NCBI GenBank assembly: GCA_002351535.1
Contig: DEGR01000064.1
Coordinates: forward strand, 124,001-188,000
Source: Lachnospira sp. UBA2821
GTDB taxonomy: Bacteria > Bacillota > Clostridia > Lachnospirales > Lachnospiraceae
Reading direction: 5' to 3'
Length of the DNA stretch: 64,000 nucleotides
Shown: piece after piece, positions 53,528 to 61,770 of the stretch
Layout of the letters: every line of letters begins with the position of its first letter
How positions within the stretch are numbered: the stretch's first letter is position 1
The notes under the pieces: model-generated
Database searches by the model: none
The model's input: the letters and a program-made list of their open reading frames with translations, nothing else
Told to the model about the DNA's origin: nothing
Position numbers and translations under genes: made by a program

Positions 53528-55804
53528 TCAGCCTGTTGTTCTCTCTATATCTATAATACTTTCTACATTTCTCATCTTATCGATAAGACGGTTAAGTTCA
53601 TCAACACTTCCAATCTCGAATGACATAGATATAGTTGCAAGTCCCTGTTTACTCGTTCTCACATTCATACTTGTAACATCAATCTCACGCTCTGTAGTAA
53701 TCTTAGATAAATCCGCAAGAATTCCGGTACGGTTATTGGCAAAAATATTAATCTCTGCCGTATATTTCTCTTTAGGATTCTCTTTCGCACCGGTCTGCCA
53801 CTCTGCTTCAATAAGTCTTACCCTGTCTATCTCCGGCATATTTAATACATTTATACAATCTGTTCTGTGAATTGATATGCCTCTGCCTCTTGTCACAAAT
53901 CCTAATATCTCGTCTCCCGGAACCGGATTGCAGCACTTTGAAAATCTTACCGCAACGTCATGTATTCCCTTTACAACAATTCCTCCACCGGATTTTGCAA
54001 CTTTAGGCTTCTCTGGGCTGTTGGTAACCGCCTCAAGTATTTCTTCATCTGACACTTCTTTTCTATGCTCGCGCTCATATTCCTCTATGAGTCTGTTCAT
54101 GACCTGCCCCTCTTTAAGTCCGCCATGTCCTACTGCAGCAAGAACAGAATTCCAGTCTCTGAAACCATACTTTGCAATTACTTTCTCAATATATTCAGGT
54201 TTTGTATAATCACTTAATATAATACTCTTACTCTTACAGTACTTATCTATAAGTTCTTTGCCTCTTGCAATATTGTCTTCCTTGAGTTCTGACTTGAACC
54301 ACTGGTTAATCTTATTCTTCGCCTGGGTGCTTCTTACAATCTTGAGCCAGTCACGGCTTGGTCCTTTGGAATTCTGTGACGTGATAACTTCTATTCTGTC
54401 ACCATTCTGGATAACATAATCTATGTTTACCATCTTACCGTTAACCCTTGCTCCTACCATCTTATTACCAACTGCACTGTGTATTGCATATGCAAAATCT
54501 ATTGGTGTTGAACCATTAGGAAGATTCAATACGTCTCCGGATGGCGTGAAGCAATATATATTTTCAGAATAAAGATTAAGATCACTTTTAAGAAGACTCA
54601 TAAACTCTTTATTATCAGACATATCTCTCTGCCATTCAAGAATCTGTCTTAGCCATGTAAGCTTAGCCTCTTCTGTATCTGCTGAATTATGTCCGTCAGC
54701 ATTTTCCTTATATTTCCAATGTGCAGCAATACCATACTCTGCTGTCTTATGCATCTCAAATGTTCTTATCTGTATCTCGAAAGGCAGTCCTCCCGGACCT
54801 ATAAGCGTAGTATGAAGTGACTGATACATATTTGGTTTGGGCATGGCAATATAATCTTTGAATCTTCCAGGGATAGGTTTATACATCTCATGAATAATTC
54901 CAAGTGCCGCATAACAGTCCTTGACAGTATCAACGATAATTCTTACTGCAAATAAATCATATATCTGGTCAAGTGTTTTATTCTGATTAACCATTTTACG
55001 ATATATGCTAAAGAAATGTTTTACCCTTCCATCTATCTTAGCTTCAATGCCGGCACTCTCGATATGCTGCTTTACTTCAGCAACAATATCTTCGATAAAC
55101 TTATCCCTTGAAGTCTTTTTCTGCTCTATCTGGGTAACAAGGTCATTATATACGTCCGGTTTAAGATACTTAAGCGATAAGTCATCAAGTTCTATCTTGA
55201 CTTTGGATATACCAAGCCTCTGTGCAATAGGCGCATATATGTCCATCGTCTCCCTTGCCTTCTCTATCTGCTTCTCAGGTTTCATATACTGTAATGTTCT
55301 GAGATTATGAAGTCTGTCTGCCAGTTTTATAAGAATTACTCTTATATCCTTTGCCATTGCCAGAAACATCTTACGGAGATTTTCTGCCTGAAGTTCTATT
55401 TTATCTGTCGAATAATTAAGCTGTGTCAGCTTTGTAACTCCATCTACTAAAAGTGCAATCTCTGCGTTGAACTCACGTTCTATGTCCTCCAGTGTCATAG
55501 TTGTATCTTCTACAACATCATGAAGAAGTCCCGCAACTATCGTCTCCTTATCGAGCTCTAATTCAGCAAGAATAATAGCAACCGATACCGGATGAATAAT
55601 ATATGGTTCTCCTGACTTTCTCTTCTGATCCTTATGTGCTTCATATGCAACCCTATATGCTTTCTCAACCATACTTATATCTGTAGAAGGATGATACTTA
55701 GCAATTGCTTTTTTTAACTTTTCATATAACTCTGCCGGATTCTCAAATTCATTCTCCGGCTTTATTACCTGTACATTTTTGATTTCTTCTTTTTTCTCTT
55801 CCAA
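53528..55804 (-). CDS. relA: Bifunctional (p)ppGpp synthase/hydrolase
   Basis: 758 residues. The HD hydrolase domain is intact (LLHDVVEDT, KLADRLHNLRTL). The synthase has FAVRIIVDTVKDCYAALGI, FKDYIAMPKPNMYQSLHTT and EIQIRTFEMHKTAEYGIAAHW. TGS (YCFTPSGDVLNLPNGSTPID), helical and C-terminal ACT domains follow, so it is a full Rel enzyme acting on stalled ribosomes. The start is TTG at 55804 after GGGGCGATCAT. The next in-frame Met is over 40 residues later, so the non-ATG start is needed. It is first in the relA-MBL-hemZ-HD-aspS run. Confidence 0.97.
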   Translation of the reverse strand: MEEKKEEIKNVQVIKPENEFENPAELYEKLKKAIAKYHPSTDISMVEKAYRVAYEAHKDQKRKSGEPYIIHPVSVAIILAELELDKETIVAGLLHDVVEDTTMTLEDIEREFNAEIALLVDGVTKLTQLNYSTDKIELQAENLRKMFLAMAKDIRVILIKLADRLHNLRTLQYMKPEKQIEKARETMDIYAPIAQRLGISKVKIELDDLSLKYLKPDVYNDLVTQIEQKKTSRDKFIEDIVAEVKQHIESAGIEAKIDGRVKHFFSIYRKMVNQNKTLDQIYDLFAVRIIVDTVKDCYAALGIIHEMYKPIPGRFKDYIAMPKPNMYQSLHTTLIGPGGLPFEIQIRTFEMHKTAEYGIAAHWKYKENADGHNSADTEEAKLTWLRQILEWQRDMSDNKEFMSLLKSDLNLYSENIYCFTPSGDVLNLPNGSTPIDFAYAIHSAVGNKMVGARVNGKMVNIDYVIQNGDRIEVITSQNSKGPSRDWLKIVRSTQAKNKINQWFKSELKEDNIARGKELIDKYCKSKSIILSDYTKPEYIEKVIAKYGFRDWNSVLAAVGHGGLKEGQVMNRLIEEYEREHRKEVSDEEILEAVTNSPEKPKVAKSGGGIVVKGIHDVAVRFSKCCNPVPGDEILGFVTRGRGISIHRTDCINVLNMPEIDRVRLIEAEWQTGAKENPKEKYTAEINIFANNRTGILADLSKITTEREIDVTSMNVRTSKQGLATISMSFEIGSVDELNRLIDKMRNVESIIDIERTTG

Positions 55805-55851
55805 ATGATCGCCCCAGTTCTATGATGATATACCACGTTTTTATTTTACCT

Positions 55852-55880
55852 ATTATAAATAGTTTCATGCAAAAATGCAA
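55852..55880 (-). promoter_or_regulatory. relA promoter
   Basis: TTGCAT (55875-55880) and TATAAT (55852-55857) on the minus strand with a 17-base spacer. Its -35 box is only 7 bases from the -35 box of the divergent GntR promoter. Confidence 0.8.
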
Positions 55881-55887
55881 TAATGTG

Positions 55888-55916
55888 TTGACATATAAAT
55901 ATATTGATGCTATATT
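55888..55916 (+). promoter_or_regulatory. Promoter of GntR-ABC operon
   Basis: Consensus TTGACA (55888-55893), a 17-base spacer and TATATT (55911-55916). It is followed at once by inverted repeats that overlap the start site. Confidence 0.88.
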
Positions 55917-55940
55917 AACTGTACTAGTTAAGCTAATACA
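55915..55940 (+). promoter_or_regulatory. Probable GntR operator
   Basis: Two overlapping inverted repeats cover the -10 edge and start region: TTAACT-N5-AGTTAA (55915-55931) and TGTAcTAG-N5-CTAaTACA (55920-55940, one imperfect position per arm). The placement fits autorepression by the GntR protein encoded 42 bases downstream. No direct evidence of binding. Confidence 0.6.
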
Positions 55941-55981
55941 CCTAGTTTTCAAATAACATATTATTACGAATGGAGGTATAC

Positions 55982-56377
55982 ATGTTGTTTCAGATTGATA
56001 TTATGTCAAGAAAACCTGTTTATGAACAGCTTATCGAGCAGATTGAATCCTTCGTTTTAACCGGTGTTCTTAACCCCGGTGATAAAATACCTTCCGTAAG
56101 AAATCTTTCTGTAGAGTTATCGGTTAATCCGAACACTATCCAGAAATCATACACGGAATTAGACAGACGTGGTCTTATCTATTCTGTGCCCGGAAGAGGA
56201 TGTTTTATATCTGATGATGCTCTTTCAATATTAAGTTCATATAAGAAAAAGCATATTGCAGAACTAGAAGACATGATGCTGGAGCTTGCCTATGCAGGTA
56301 TCACAAAAAAACAGATGTATGAATGTGTAGATAATGCATTCAGAAAGAAGGGGGACCAGGAAAATGATAAAAACTGA
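55982..56377 (+). CDS. GntR-family (YtrA subfamily) transcriptional regulator
   Basis: 131 residues. The N-terminal winged helix-turn-helix is complete (PVYEQLIEQIESFVLTGVL, then KIPSVRNLSVELSVNPNTIQ and GRGCFI). Only about 55 residues follow, the short helical tail typical of the YtrA group, which controls adjacent ABC transporters. The ATG at 55982 follows GGAGG at 5 bases. The end overlaps the ATPase gene by 14 bases, so the three-gene operon is translationally linked. Confidence 0.93.
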   Translation: MLFQIDIMSRKPVYEQLIEQIESFVLTGVLNPGDKIPSVRNLSVELSVNPNTIQKSYTELDRRGLIYSVPGRGCFISDDALSILSSYKKKHIAELEDMMLELAYAGITKKQMYECVDNAFRKKGDQENDKN

Positions 56378-57281
56378 AAATGTTGTTAAAACTTTTGACG
56401 ACTTTACTGCATTAAATGGCGTAACCTGCCAGATTCCAAAAGGATGCATATATGGCATGGTTGGTTCAAACGGTGCAGGTAAATCAACTTTTTTAAGACT
56501 ATTAACCGGAATATACAAACCGGACTCCGGCAGTATAATGATTGATGACCTTCCTATATGGGAAAATCCTGCTGCCAAAGAAAAATACAGCTTTGTTCCT
56601 GATGAGTTATATTTTTTGCCGGGAACAAACATGAACCGTATGGCAGATTTCTATTCAGCCATATACGACAGATTCGATTTAGAGCGTTTCAGATACCTTA
56701 CTGAATCATTCAAATTAAATCCAAAAAAATCTGTCAATACATTTTCAAAAGGTATGAAAAGACAGGTTGCTATCATCCTTGCACTTTCATGTCACTCAGA
56801 ATACATGTTTTTTGATGAAACATTTGACGGACTTGACCCTGTCATGAGAAATCTTGTTAAAGGACTTATCTGCGAAGATGTTATTGAAAATAAAGCTACT
56901 GCCATTATTACTTCTCATTCATTAAGAGAACTTGAAGATTTGTGCGACCAGCTTTCACTTCTTCATAAAGGCGGACTTGTATTTGAAAGTGATATTGCCA
57001 ACCTTAAAACAACTCTTTTTAAGGTACAGATAGCATTTACACATGAATTCTCAAAAGAATCCTTTAATAGTATAGAAATGCTTCATTTTACAAAGAATGG
57101 TTCCGTCGCAAATATAATTATTAAAGGTGACAAACCCGTAACGATTGCACAGTTAAAATCCATGAACCCGGTCTTATTAGACGTATTGCCACTTACACTT
57201 GAAGAAGTATTCACATATGAAATGGCTGCACTGGGATATTCATTTGAAGATGTATTAGAAGGAGGTAAAGATAATGCATAA
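56364..57281 (+). CDS. ABC transporter ATP-binding protein
   Basis: 305 residues. Walker A is GSNGAGKST, the signature region is FSKGMKRQVAI (variant of LSGGQ, usual in this group) and Walker B is YMFFDETFDGLDP. A 90-residue C-terminal extension follows. It powers the permease encoded next. The pair with a YtrA-type regulator suggests export linked to cell-envelope stress or antimicrobial peptides. The ATG at 56364 matches the family N terminus (MIKTENVVKTF) and has AGGA just upstream. Confidence 0.93.
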   Translation: MIKTENVVKTFDDFTALNGVTCQIPKGCIYGMVGSNGAGKSTFLRLLTGIYKPDSGSIMIDDLPIWENPAAKEKYSFVPDELYFLPGTNMNRMADFYSAIYDRFDLERFRYLTESFKLNPKKSVNTFSKGMKRQVAIILALSCHSEYMFFDETFDGLDPVMRNLVKGLICEDVIENKATAIITSHSLRELEDLCDQLSLLHKGGLVFESDIANLKTTLFKVQIAFTHEFSKESFNSIEMLHFTKNGSVANIIIKGDKPVTIAQLKSMNPVLLDVLPLTLEEVFTYEMAALGYSFEDVLEGGKDNA

Positions 57282-59403
57282 AAAGTTTTTCAATTTCCGT
57301 CTGTTCAAAGAAGGTTTTAAACAGCTTAAATTATTCGGAATAATCTCACTTATACTATATCTGTTAAGTGTTGTATTATTATTTATAAATCAGATCGGTG
57401 GAAGAAATATCGTTACAATATATAACTGCAATCCTCTTGTATTACTTTCATATACAGTTATTGCACCCTTGTTTACTCTTTTTCTTTTTAACTTTCTTAC
57501 TTCCAGGAATTCAAGTGATTTTTATCATTCAGTTCCTTACACAAGGCCATGCATATTTATCAGCTTTTTTACATCAATTGTTGCATGGATTGCTTTAATA
57601 CATTTTTCATCAACAATATTAAGTGTAGTTATGCGTCTGTGCATGCCTGACACATTTTCAATACAATGGACTTCCACAATAAAAACCTCTTTCGGTATTT
57701 TTATCTGTTCCATTGCAGTAGTATGCGGAGTATTGTTCTCGCAGTCAATAACCGGAACTATATTTACTAATATTCTTGTGACAGGATTAATATTATTTCT
57801 CCCAAGATTATTTACAACTATTTTTATTTCAATGATAAATAACAGAACATTCGGCATTATTTCTACTAACTATTTTTCAACCTTTTTAACAGGTTCAAAA
57901 AATATGGTTGTTTACCCTATAATGTCCCTGTTTCTTGATTCCGGTTTCAAGACAGCTTTCGAAAGCTATGGAGAATGGTTTTACACCCTGATTCTGGCAA
58001 TTGTCTACTTTGCACTGGCTCTTACATTTTTCAAAAAGAGACAAAGCGAAGTTGCAGGCAATGCAGCCGTTTCAAACACATTACAGGCTATATACAGAAT
58101 TGCCGTAACTATGTTTGTCTGCATGATTCCTATTACAATATTATGTGACAAAGAAACTGCATTCTCTGCATCAGATCTGCCTATGTATATAACAATGTAT
58201 GTAATCGCAATAGCGACATACTTTTTATATGAAATCATTACAACACGTACAGTTAAAAGACTTTTAAAAATCGCACCGGGACTCATAATTGTAGTTGTGC
58301 TCAATGTTGTGGCTGTATTTGGAGTTTCAACTATATCAGACTATGAACTTTCAAATATACCAAAAAAAGAGGATATTGAATCTGTAACCGTTTTATCATC
58401 TGAAGATTCAGACCTTTCTTACATTGATTCACTCATGTCCGGTCTGCAGATAAAAGATAAAAAAATAATATCTTCAACAATAAATCATTTTGAAGATTAC
58501 ATTAATTCGAGTAAAAAAGTGAAACATTCATACTATACTGATGACAGCAATATATATTCCGTAAAATTCACAGCTAAAAATGGTGCTACTTTATACAGAA
58601 ATATCCCACTTAGCAGTTCAACTGTTAAAAAGATATATACTTATGCTTCCGAGGATTCAACATTTTTAAAATCTCTTGAAAGTCTTCCGGATTATTCTGA
58701 TGTAACAGTGCACATATCATGTAATTTTCCTGCAAATTATACAGTTAAGGAAAACAAGGATATATATACTTCTTTCTATAATGAATACAAAAAACTTTCA
58801 ACAAAACAAAAATTATATTTACAGCTTAACGATTATGTAAGTCTTGCTGATATATCGGATGATTATAATAATATGTCCGCAATATGTTATCTTAATATAT
58901 ACACTCAGGATTCTTCATTGTACATTCCTGTATTTGATGAATTCTTCCCTGAAACCGCACAGAAGTGTATTAAATTATTCATGGGTTCTAAAAAAGAAAT
59001 AAAAGATAACAAGAAAAATATTAATTCTCTTGAAAACAGTACACTTTTATCCGATGGAGATTCGTTCACGATAAGCATCTGGACAAATAATAATGATGGA
59101 AATGATATATATTACTCTGCCGAAAGATATGATAATTCAGTGAGTGTTTCTCTGAGTTCAAACAGTGTGAACACAGATTCTTCGGTAAATGCAAATAATT
59201 ACAAATTCCCATCTGAATTTATAAAGAAAATAACTTCTTTAGCACCTGATTCATACGAGGAATTATCACAATCAGATGAAACAGGACTTATAAGTATAAC
59301 GTTTGACAATTCAGTCAGCTCATATACATTATATATGGTGCCAACAGATAAGGTAATGGAATGTATTAATAATTTTACTAAAAGTGTTTCTGATAACTTC
59401 TAA
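57274..59403 (+). CDS. ABC-2 type permease with large external domain
   Basis: 709 residues. About eight membrane helices occupy residues 20-350, including the motif SSDFYHSVPYTRP typical of this permease group. The C-terminal 350 residues are a polar domain (DUF6449-like) probably outside the membrane and rich in Ser/Asn/Asp. GGAGG lies 8 bases before the ATG, which overlaps the ATPase stop by 8 bases. The substrate is unknown. The operon ends in a clear hairpin. Confidence 0.85.
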   Translation: MHKKFFNFRLFKEGFKQLKLFGIISLILYLLSVVLLFINQIGGRNIVTIYNCNPLVLLSYTVIAPLFTLFLFNFLTSRNSSDFYHSVPYTRPCIFISFFTSIVAWIALIHFSSTILSVVMRLCMPDTFSIQWTSTIKTSFGIFICSIAVVCGVLFSQSITGTIFTNILVTGLILFLPRLFTTIFISMINNRTFGIISTNYFSTFLTGSKNMVVYPIMSLFLDSGFKTAFESYGEWFYTLILAIVYFALALTFFKKRQSEVAGNAAVSNTLQAIYRIAVTMFVCMIPITILCDKETAFSASDLPMYITMYVIAIATYFLYEIITTRTVKRLLKIAPGLIIVVVLNVVAVFGVSTISDYELSNIPKKEDIESVTVLSSEDSDLSYIDSLMSGLQIKDKKIISSTINHFEDYINSSKKVKHSYYTDDSNIYSVKFTAKNGATLYRNIPLSSSTVKKIYTYASEDSTFLKSLESLPDYSDVTVHISCNFPANYTVKENKDIYTSFYNEYKKLSTKQKLYLQLNDYVSLADISDDYNNMSAICYLNIYTQDSSLYIPVFDEFFPETAQKCIKLFMGSKKEIKDNKKNINSLENSTLLSDGDSFTISIWTNNNDGNDIYYSAERYDNSVSVSLSSNSVNTDSSVNANNYKFPSEFIKKITSLAPDSYEELSQSDETGLISITFDNSVSSYTLYMVPTDKVMECINNFTKSVSDNF

Positions 59404-59404
59404 A

Positions 59405-59444
59405 TTTTAAATGGCTATTGCAGTTTTGCAATAGCCATTTAAGT
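59405..59444. terminator. Bidirectional terminator between ABC permease and thrS
   Basis: AAATGGCTATTGCA (59409-59422) pairs perfectly with TGCAATAGCCATTT (59427-59440) around GTTT, flanked by T-rich sequence on both sides. It serves both convergent genes. Confidence 0.93.
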
Positions 59445-59459
59445 TTATGCTGTTAAATC

Positions 59460-61424
59460 TTATTTGTTGTCTGATTCAACCTCTATTTTTCTTATAGCCT
59501 TTGTTCTTATTTCTTCACATATATCATTAATAAATGTGCTTAATTCTTTCTGTCCTTCATCACCAAGGTAACGGCTTCTTACAGACACTTTCTTATCGTC
59601 CTGCTCCTTCTGTCCTACGACTAACATATATGGAACTTTGGCAAGTCTTGCTTCCCTTATCTTGTAACCAATCTTCTCTGAGCGGTTATCAACCGTTGCA
59701 TCAATTCCATTCTTTTTAAGCTCTGCTAAAACACCATTAGCATAATCGCTGAATTTCTCTGATATAGGAAGAACTCTTACCTGCTCAGGACATAACCATG
59801 TTGGGAATAAACCTGCATATTTCTCAATTAACCACGCAAGAGTACGCTCGTAACATCCCATAGATGTTCTGTGTATGATACATGGACGTTTCTTATCACC
59901 ATTCTGGTCGATATAATACATATCAAACTGTTCTGCCAGCAATGCATCCCACTGAATTGTTATCATTGTATCTTCTTTGCCATATACATTCTTAGCCTGA
60001 ATATCTACTTTTGGTCCATAGAATGCAGCTTCTCCATCAGCCTCTACAAATGGTATGTTAAGTTCCTGCAAAGCACTTCTTATATGTCCCTGTGTCTCTT
60101 CCCATACTTCTTCTGTACCAATATATTTCTCTTTATTATTTGGATCCCATTTTGAAAGTCTGTAAGTTACATCTTCCTCTACACCTAACGTTCTAAGACA
60201 ATAGCTTGCAAGTGCAAGACAGTTCTTAAATTCTTCTGCCATCTGATCCGGTCTTACGATAAGATGACCCTCTGAAATAGTAAACTGACGAACCCTTGTA
60301 AGACCATGCATTTCACCCGAATCTTCATTTCTGAACAATGTTGAAGTCTCACCATATCTGAGTGGAAGTTCCTTATACGAATGCTGTGTAGCTTTATATA
60401 CATAATACTGGAAAGGACATGTCATAGGTCTTAATGCAAATACTTCTTTATCCTTTTCCTCATCTCCCATTATAAACATTCCATCTGTATAATGATCCCA
60501 ATGTCCTGAAATCTTATAAAGGTCACTCTTAGCCATAAGTGGTGTTTTTGTACGGACATAACCCCACTCATTATCCTCAAGGTCCTCAATCCATCTCTGC
60601 ATCTTCTGAATCATCTTTGCACCCTTTGGCATAAGAAGTGGCAATCCCTGTCCTATAACATCTACGGTTGTAAATAGTTCCATTTCACGTCCAAGTCTGT
60701 TATGGTCTCTTCTCTTGATATCCTCAAGATGTTCAAGATATGCATTAAGGTCGTCTTTTTTATCAAATGCAGTACCATATATTCTTTGTAACTGTGCTTT
60801 GTTCGAATCTCCTCTCCAATATGCCATTGATGAAGATGTAAGCTTAAATGCTTTAATCTTACCTGTTGACATAAGATGTGGTCCTGCACAGAGGTCTACA
60901 AAATCACCCTGTCTATAGAAAGATATTACAGCATCCTCAGGCAAATCTTTAATAAGTTCTACCTTATATGGCTCTTCTCTCTCTTCCATGAATTTTATAG
61001 CTTCCTCTCTTGGAAGTGTGAACTTCTCAAGCTTAGCATTTTTCTTTATAATCTTCTTCATTGCAGCTTCTATTTTATCAAGGTCTTCTCTTGAAAATGG
61101 TTCTGCATCGAAATCATAGTAAAATCCTTCATCTATTGAAGGTCCGATAGTAAGCTTTGCATTAGGAAATACTGTTTTAACTGCCTCTGCAAGCACATGG
61201 GATGCAGTATGTCTGTATGCTGCCTTTCCCTTTTCATCTTTGAATGTAAGAATATTTAATGTGGCATCATCCTCAACTATAGTTCTTAAATCAACTACTT
61301 CTCCATTAACTTCACCTGCACATGCATTTCTTGCAAGCCCCTCACTTATATCCATTGCAATGTCATATACTGATTTTGCTTCTGAATATTCTTTTACTGA
61401 GCCATCTTTCAATGTAATCTTCAT
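59460..61424 (-). CDS. thrS: Threonyl-tRNA synthetase
   Basis: 654 residues. The TGS domain (1-62), the editing domain with HTASHVLAEAV and the YDFDAEPFS region, the class II core with RPMTCPFQYYVYK and IQWDALLAEQFDMYYID, and the C-terminal anticodon domain (QVRVLPISEKFSDYA) are all complete. It charges tRNA(Thr) and hydrolyses Ser-tRNA(Thr). The ATG at 61424 matches the family start (MKITLKDGSVKEY), with AAGGA 9 bases upstream. Expression is under the T-box leader. Confidence 0.98.
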   Translation of the reverse strand: MKITLKDGSVKEYSEAKSVYDIAMDISEGLARNACAGEVNGEVVDLRTIVEDDATLNILTFKDEKGKAAYRHTASHVLAEAVKTVFPNAKLTIGPSIDEGFYYDFDAEPFSREDLDKIEAAMKKIIKKNAKLEKFTLPREEAIKFMEEREEPYKVELIKDLPEDAVISFYRQGDFVDLCAGPHLMSTGKIKAFKLTSSSMAYWRGDSNKAQLQRIYGTAFDKKDDLNAYLEHLEDIKRRDHNRLGREMELFTTVDVIGQGLPLLMPKGAKMIQKMQRWIEDLEDNEWGYVRTKTPLMAKSDLYKISGHWDHYTDGMFIMGDEEKDKEVFALRPMTCPFQYYVYKATQHSYKELPLRYGETSTLFRNEDSGEMHGLTRVRQFTISEGHLIVRPDQMAEEFKNCLALASYCLRTLGVEEDVTYRLSKWDPNNKEKYIGTEEVWEETQGHIRSALQELNIPFVEADGEAAFYGPKVDIQAKNVYGKEDTMITIQWDALLAEQFDMYYIDQNGDKKRPCIIHRTSMGCYERTLAWLIEKYAGLFPTWLCPEQVRVLPISEKFSDYANGVLAELKKNGIDATVDNRSEKIGYKIREARLAKVPYMLVVGQKEQDDKKVSVRSRYLGDEGQKELSTFINDICEEIRTKAIRKIEVESDNK

Positions 61425-61467
61425 TTTCTCATATCCTTTCCTATAATTATTGCACATTTTATAAATA

Positions 61468-61736
61468 TAAAAAGTCCCTTATAAGAATTATCTAATCAAT
61501 TCTTATAAGGGACGAATTTATCGCGGTTCCACCCAAATTGCACATACTCTTACATAAGCATGTACCACTCTAAAATGATTATAACGGAATCACCGGACCG
61601 GATTGGGGTCACTCCGAGGTAGTCTTCATTATAACTCCGGTAGGACAATCACAGCATATCTTATCCCTCTCTGAACCATCTGTCATAATTACTCGTCTCA
61701 TCAACGTGTTATTCTATATATTTGTTCTCATATACT
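61468..61736 (-). promoter_or_regulatory. T-box riboswitch (tRNA-Thr) before thrS
   Basis: The minus strand has the T-box GGTGGAACCGCG (61522-61533). It is followed by a strong terminator: GTCCCTTATAAGAATT pairs with AATTCTTATAAGGGAC (61474-61513), then U5. The candidate specifier is ACC (Thr) at 61618-61620, in GAAGACTACCTCGGAG. Uncharged tRNA(Thr) should favour the antiterminator. The specifier is assigned by eye. Confidence 0.93.
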
Positions 61737-61742
61737 TATTCA

Positions 61743-61770
61743 AGTATAGCATTACAAATCAAAATGTCAA
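61743..61770 (-). promoter_or_regulatory. thrS promoter (extended -10)
   Basis: TTGACA (61765-61770), a 16-base spacer and TGCTATACT with an extended -10 element, on the minus strand. The -35 box overlaps the stop codon region of the upstream lipoprotein gene (stop at 61767-61769). Confidence 0.82.
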
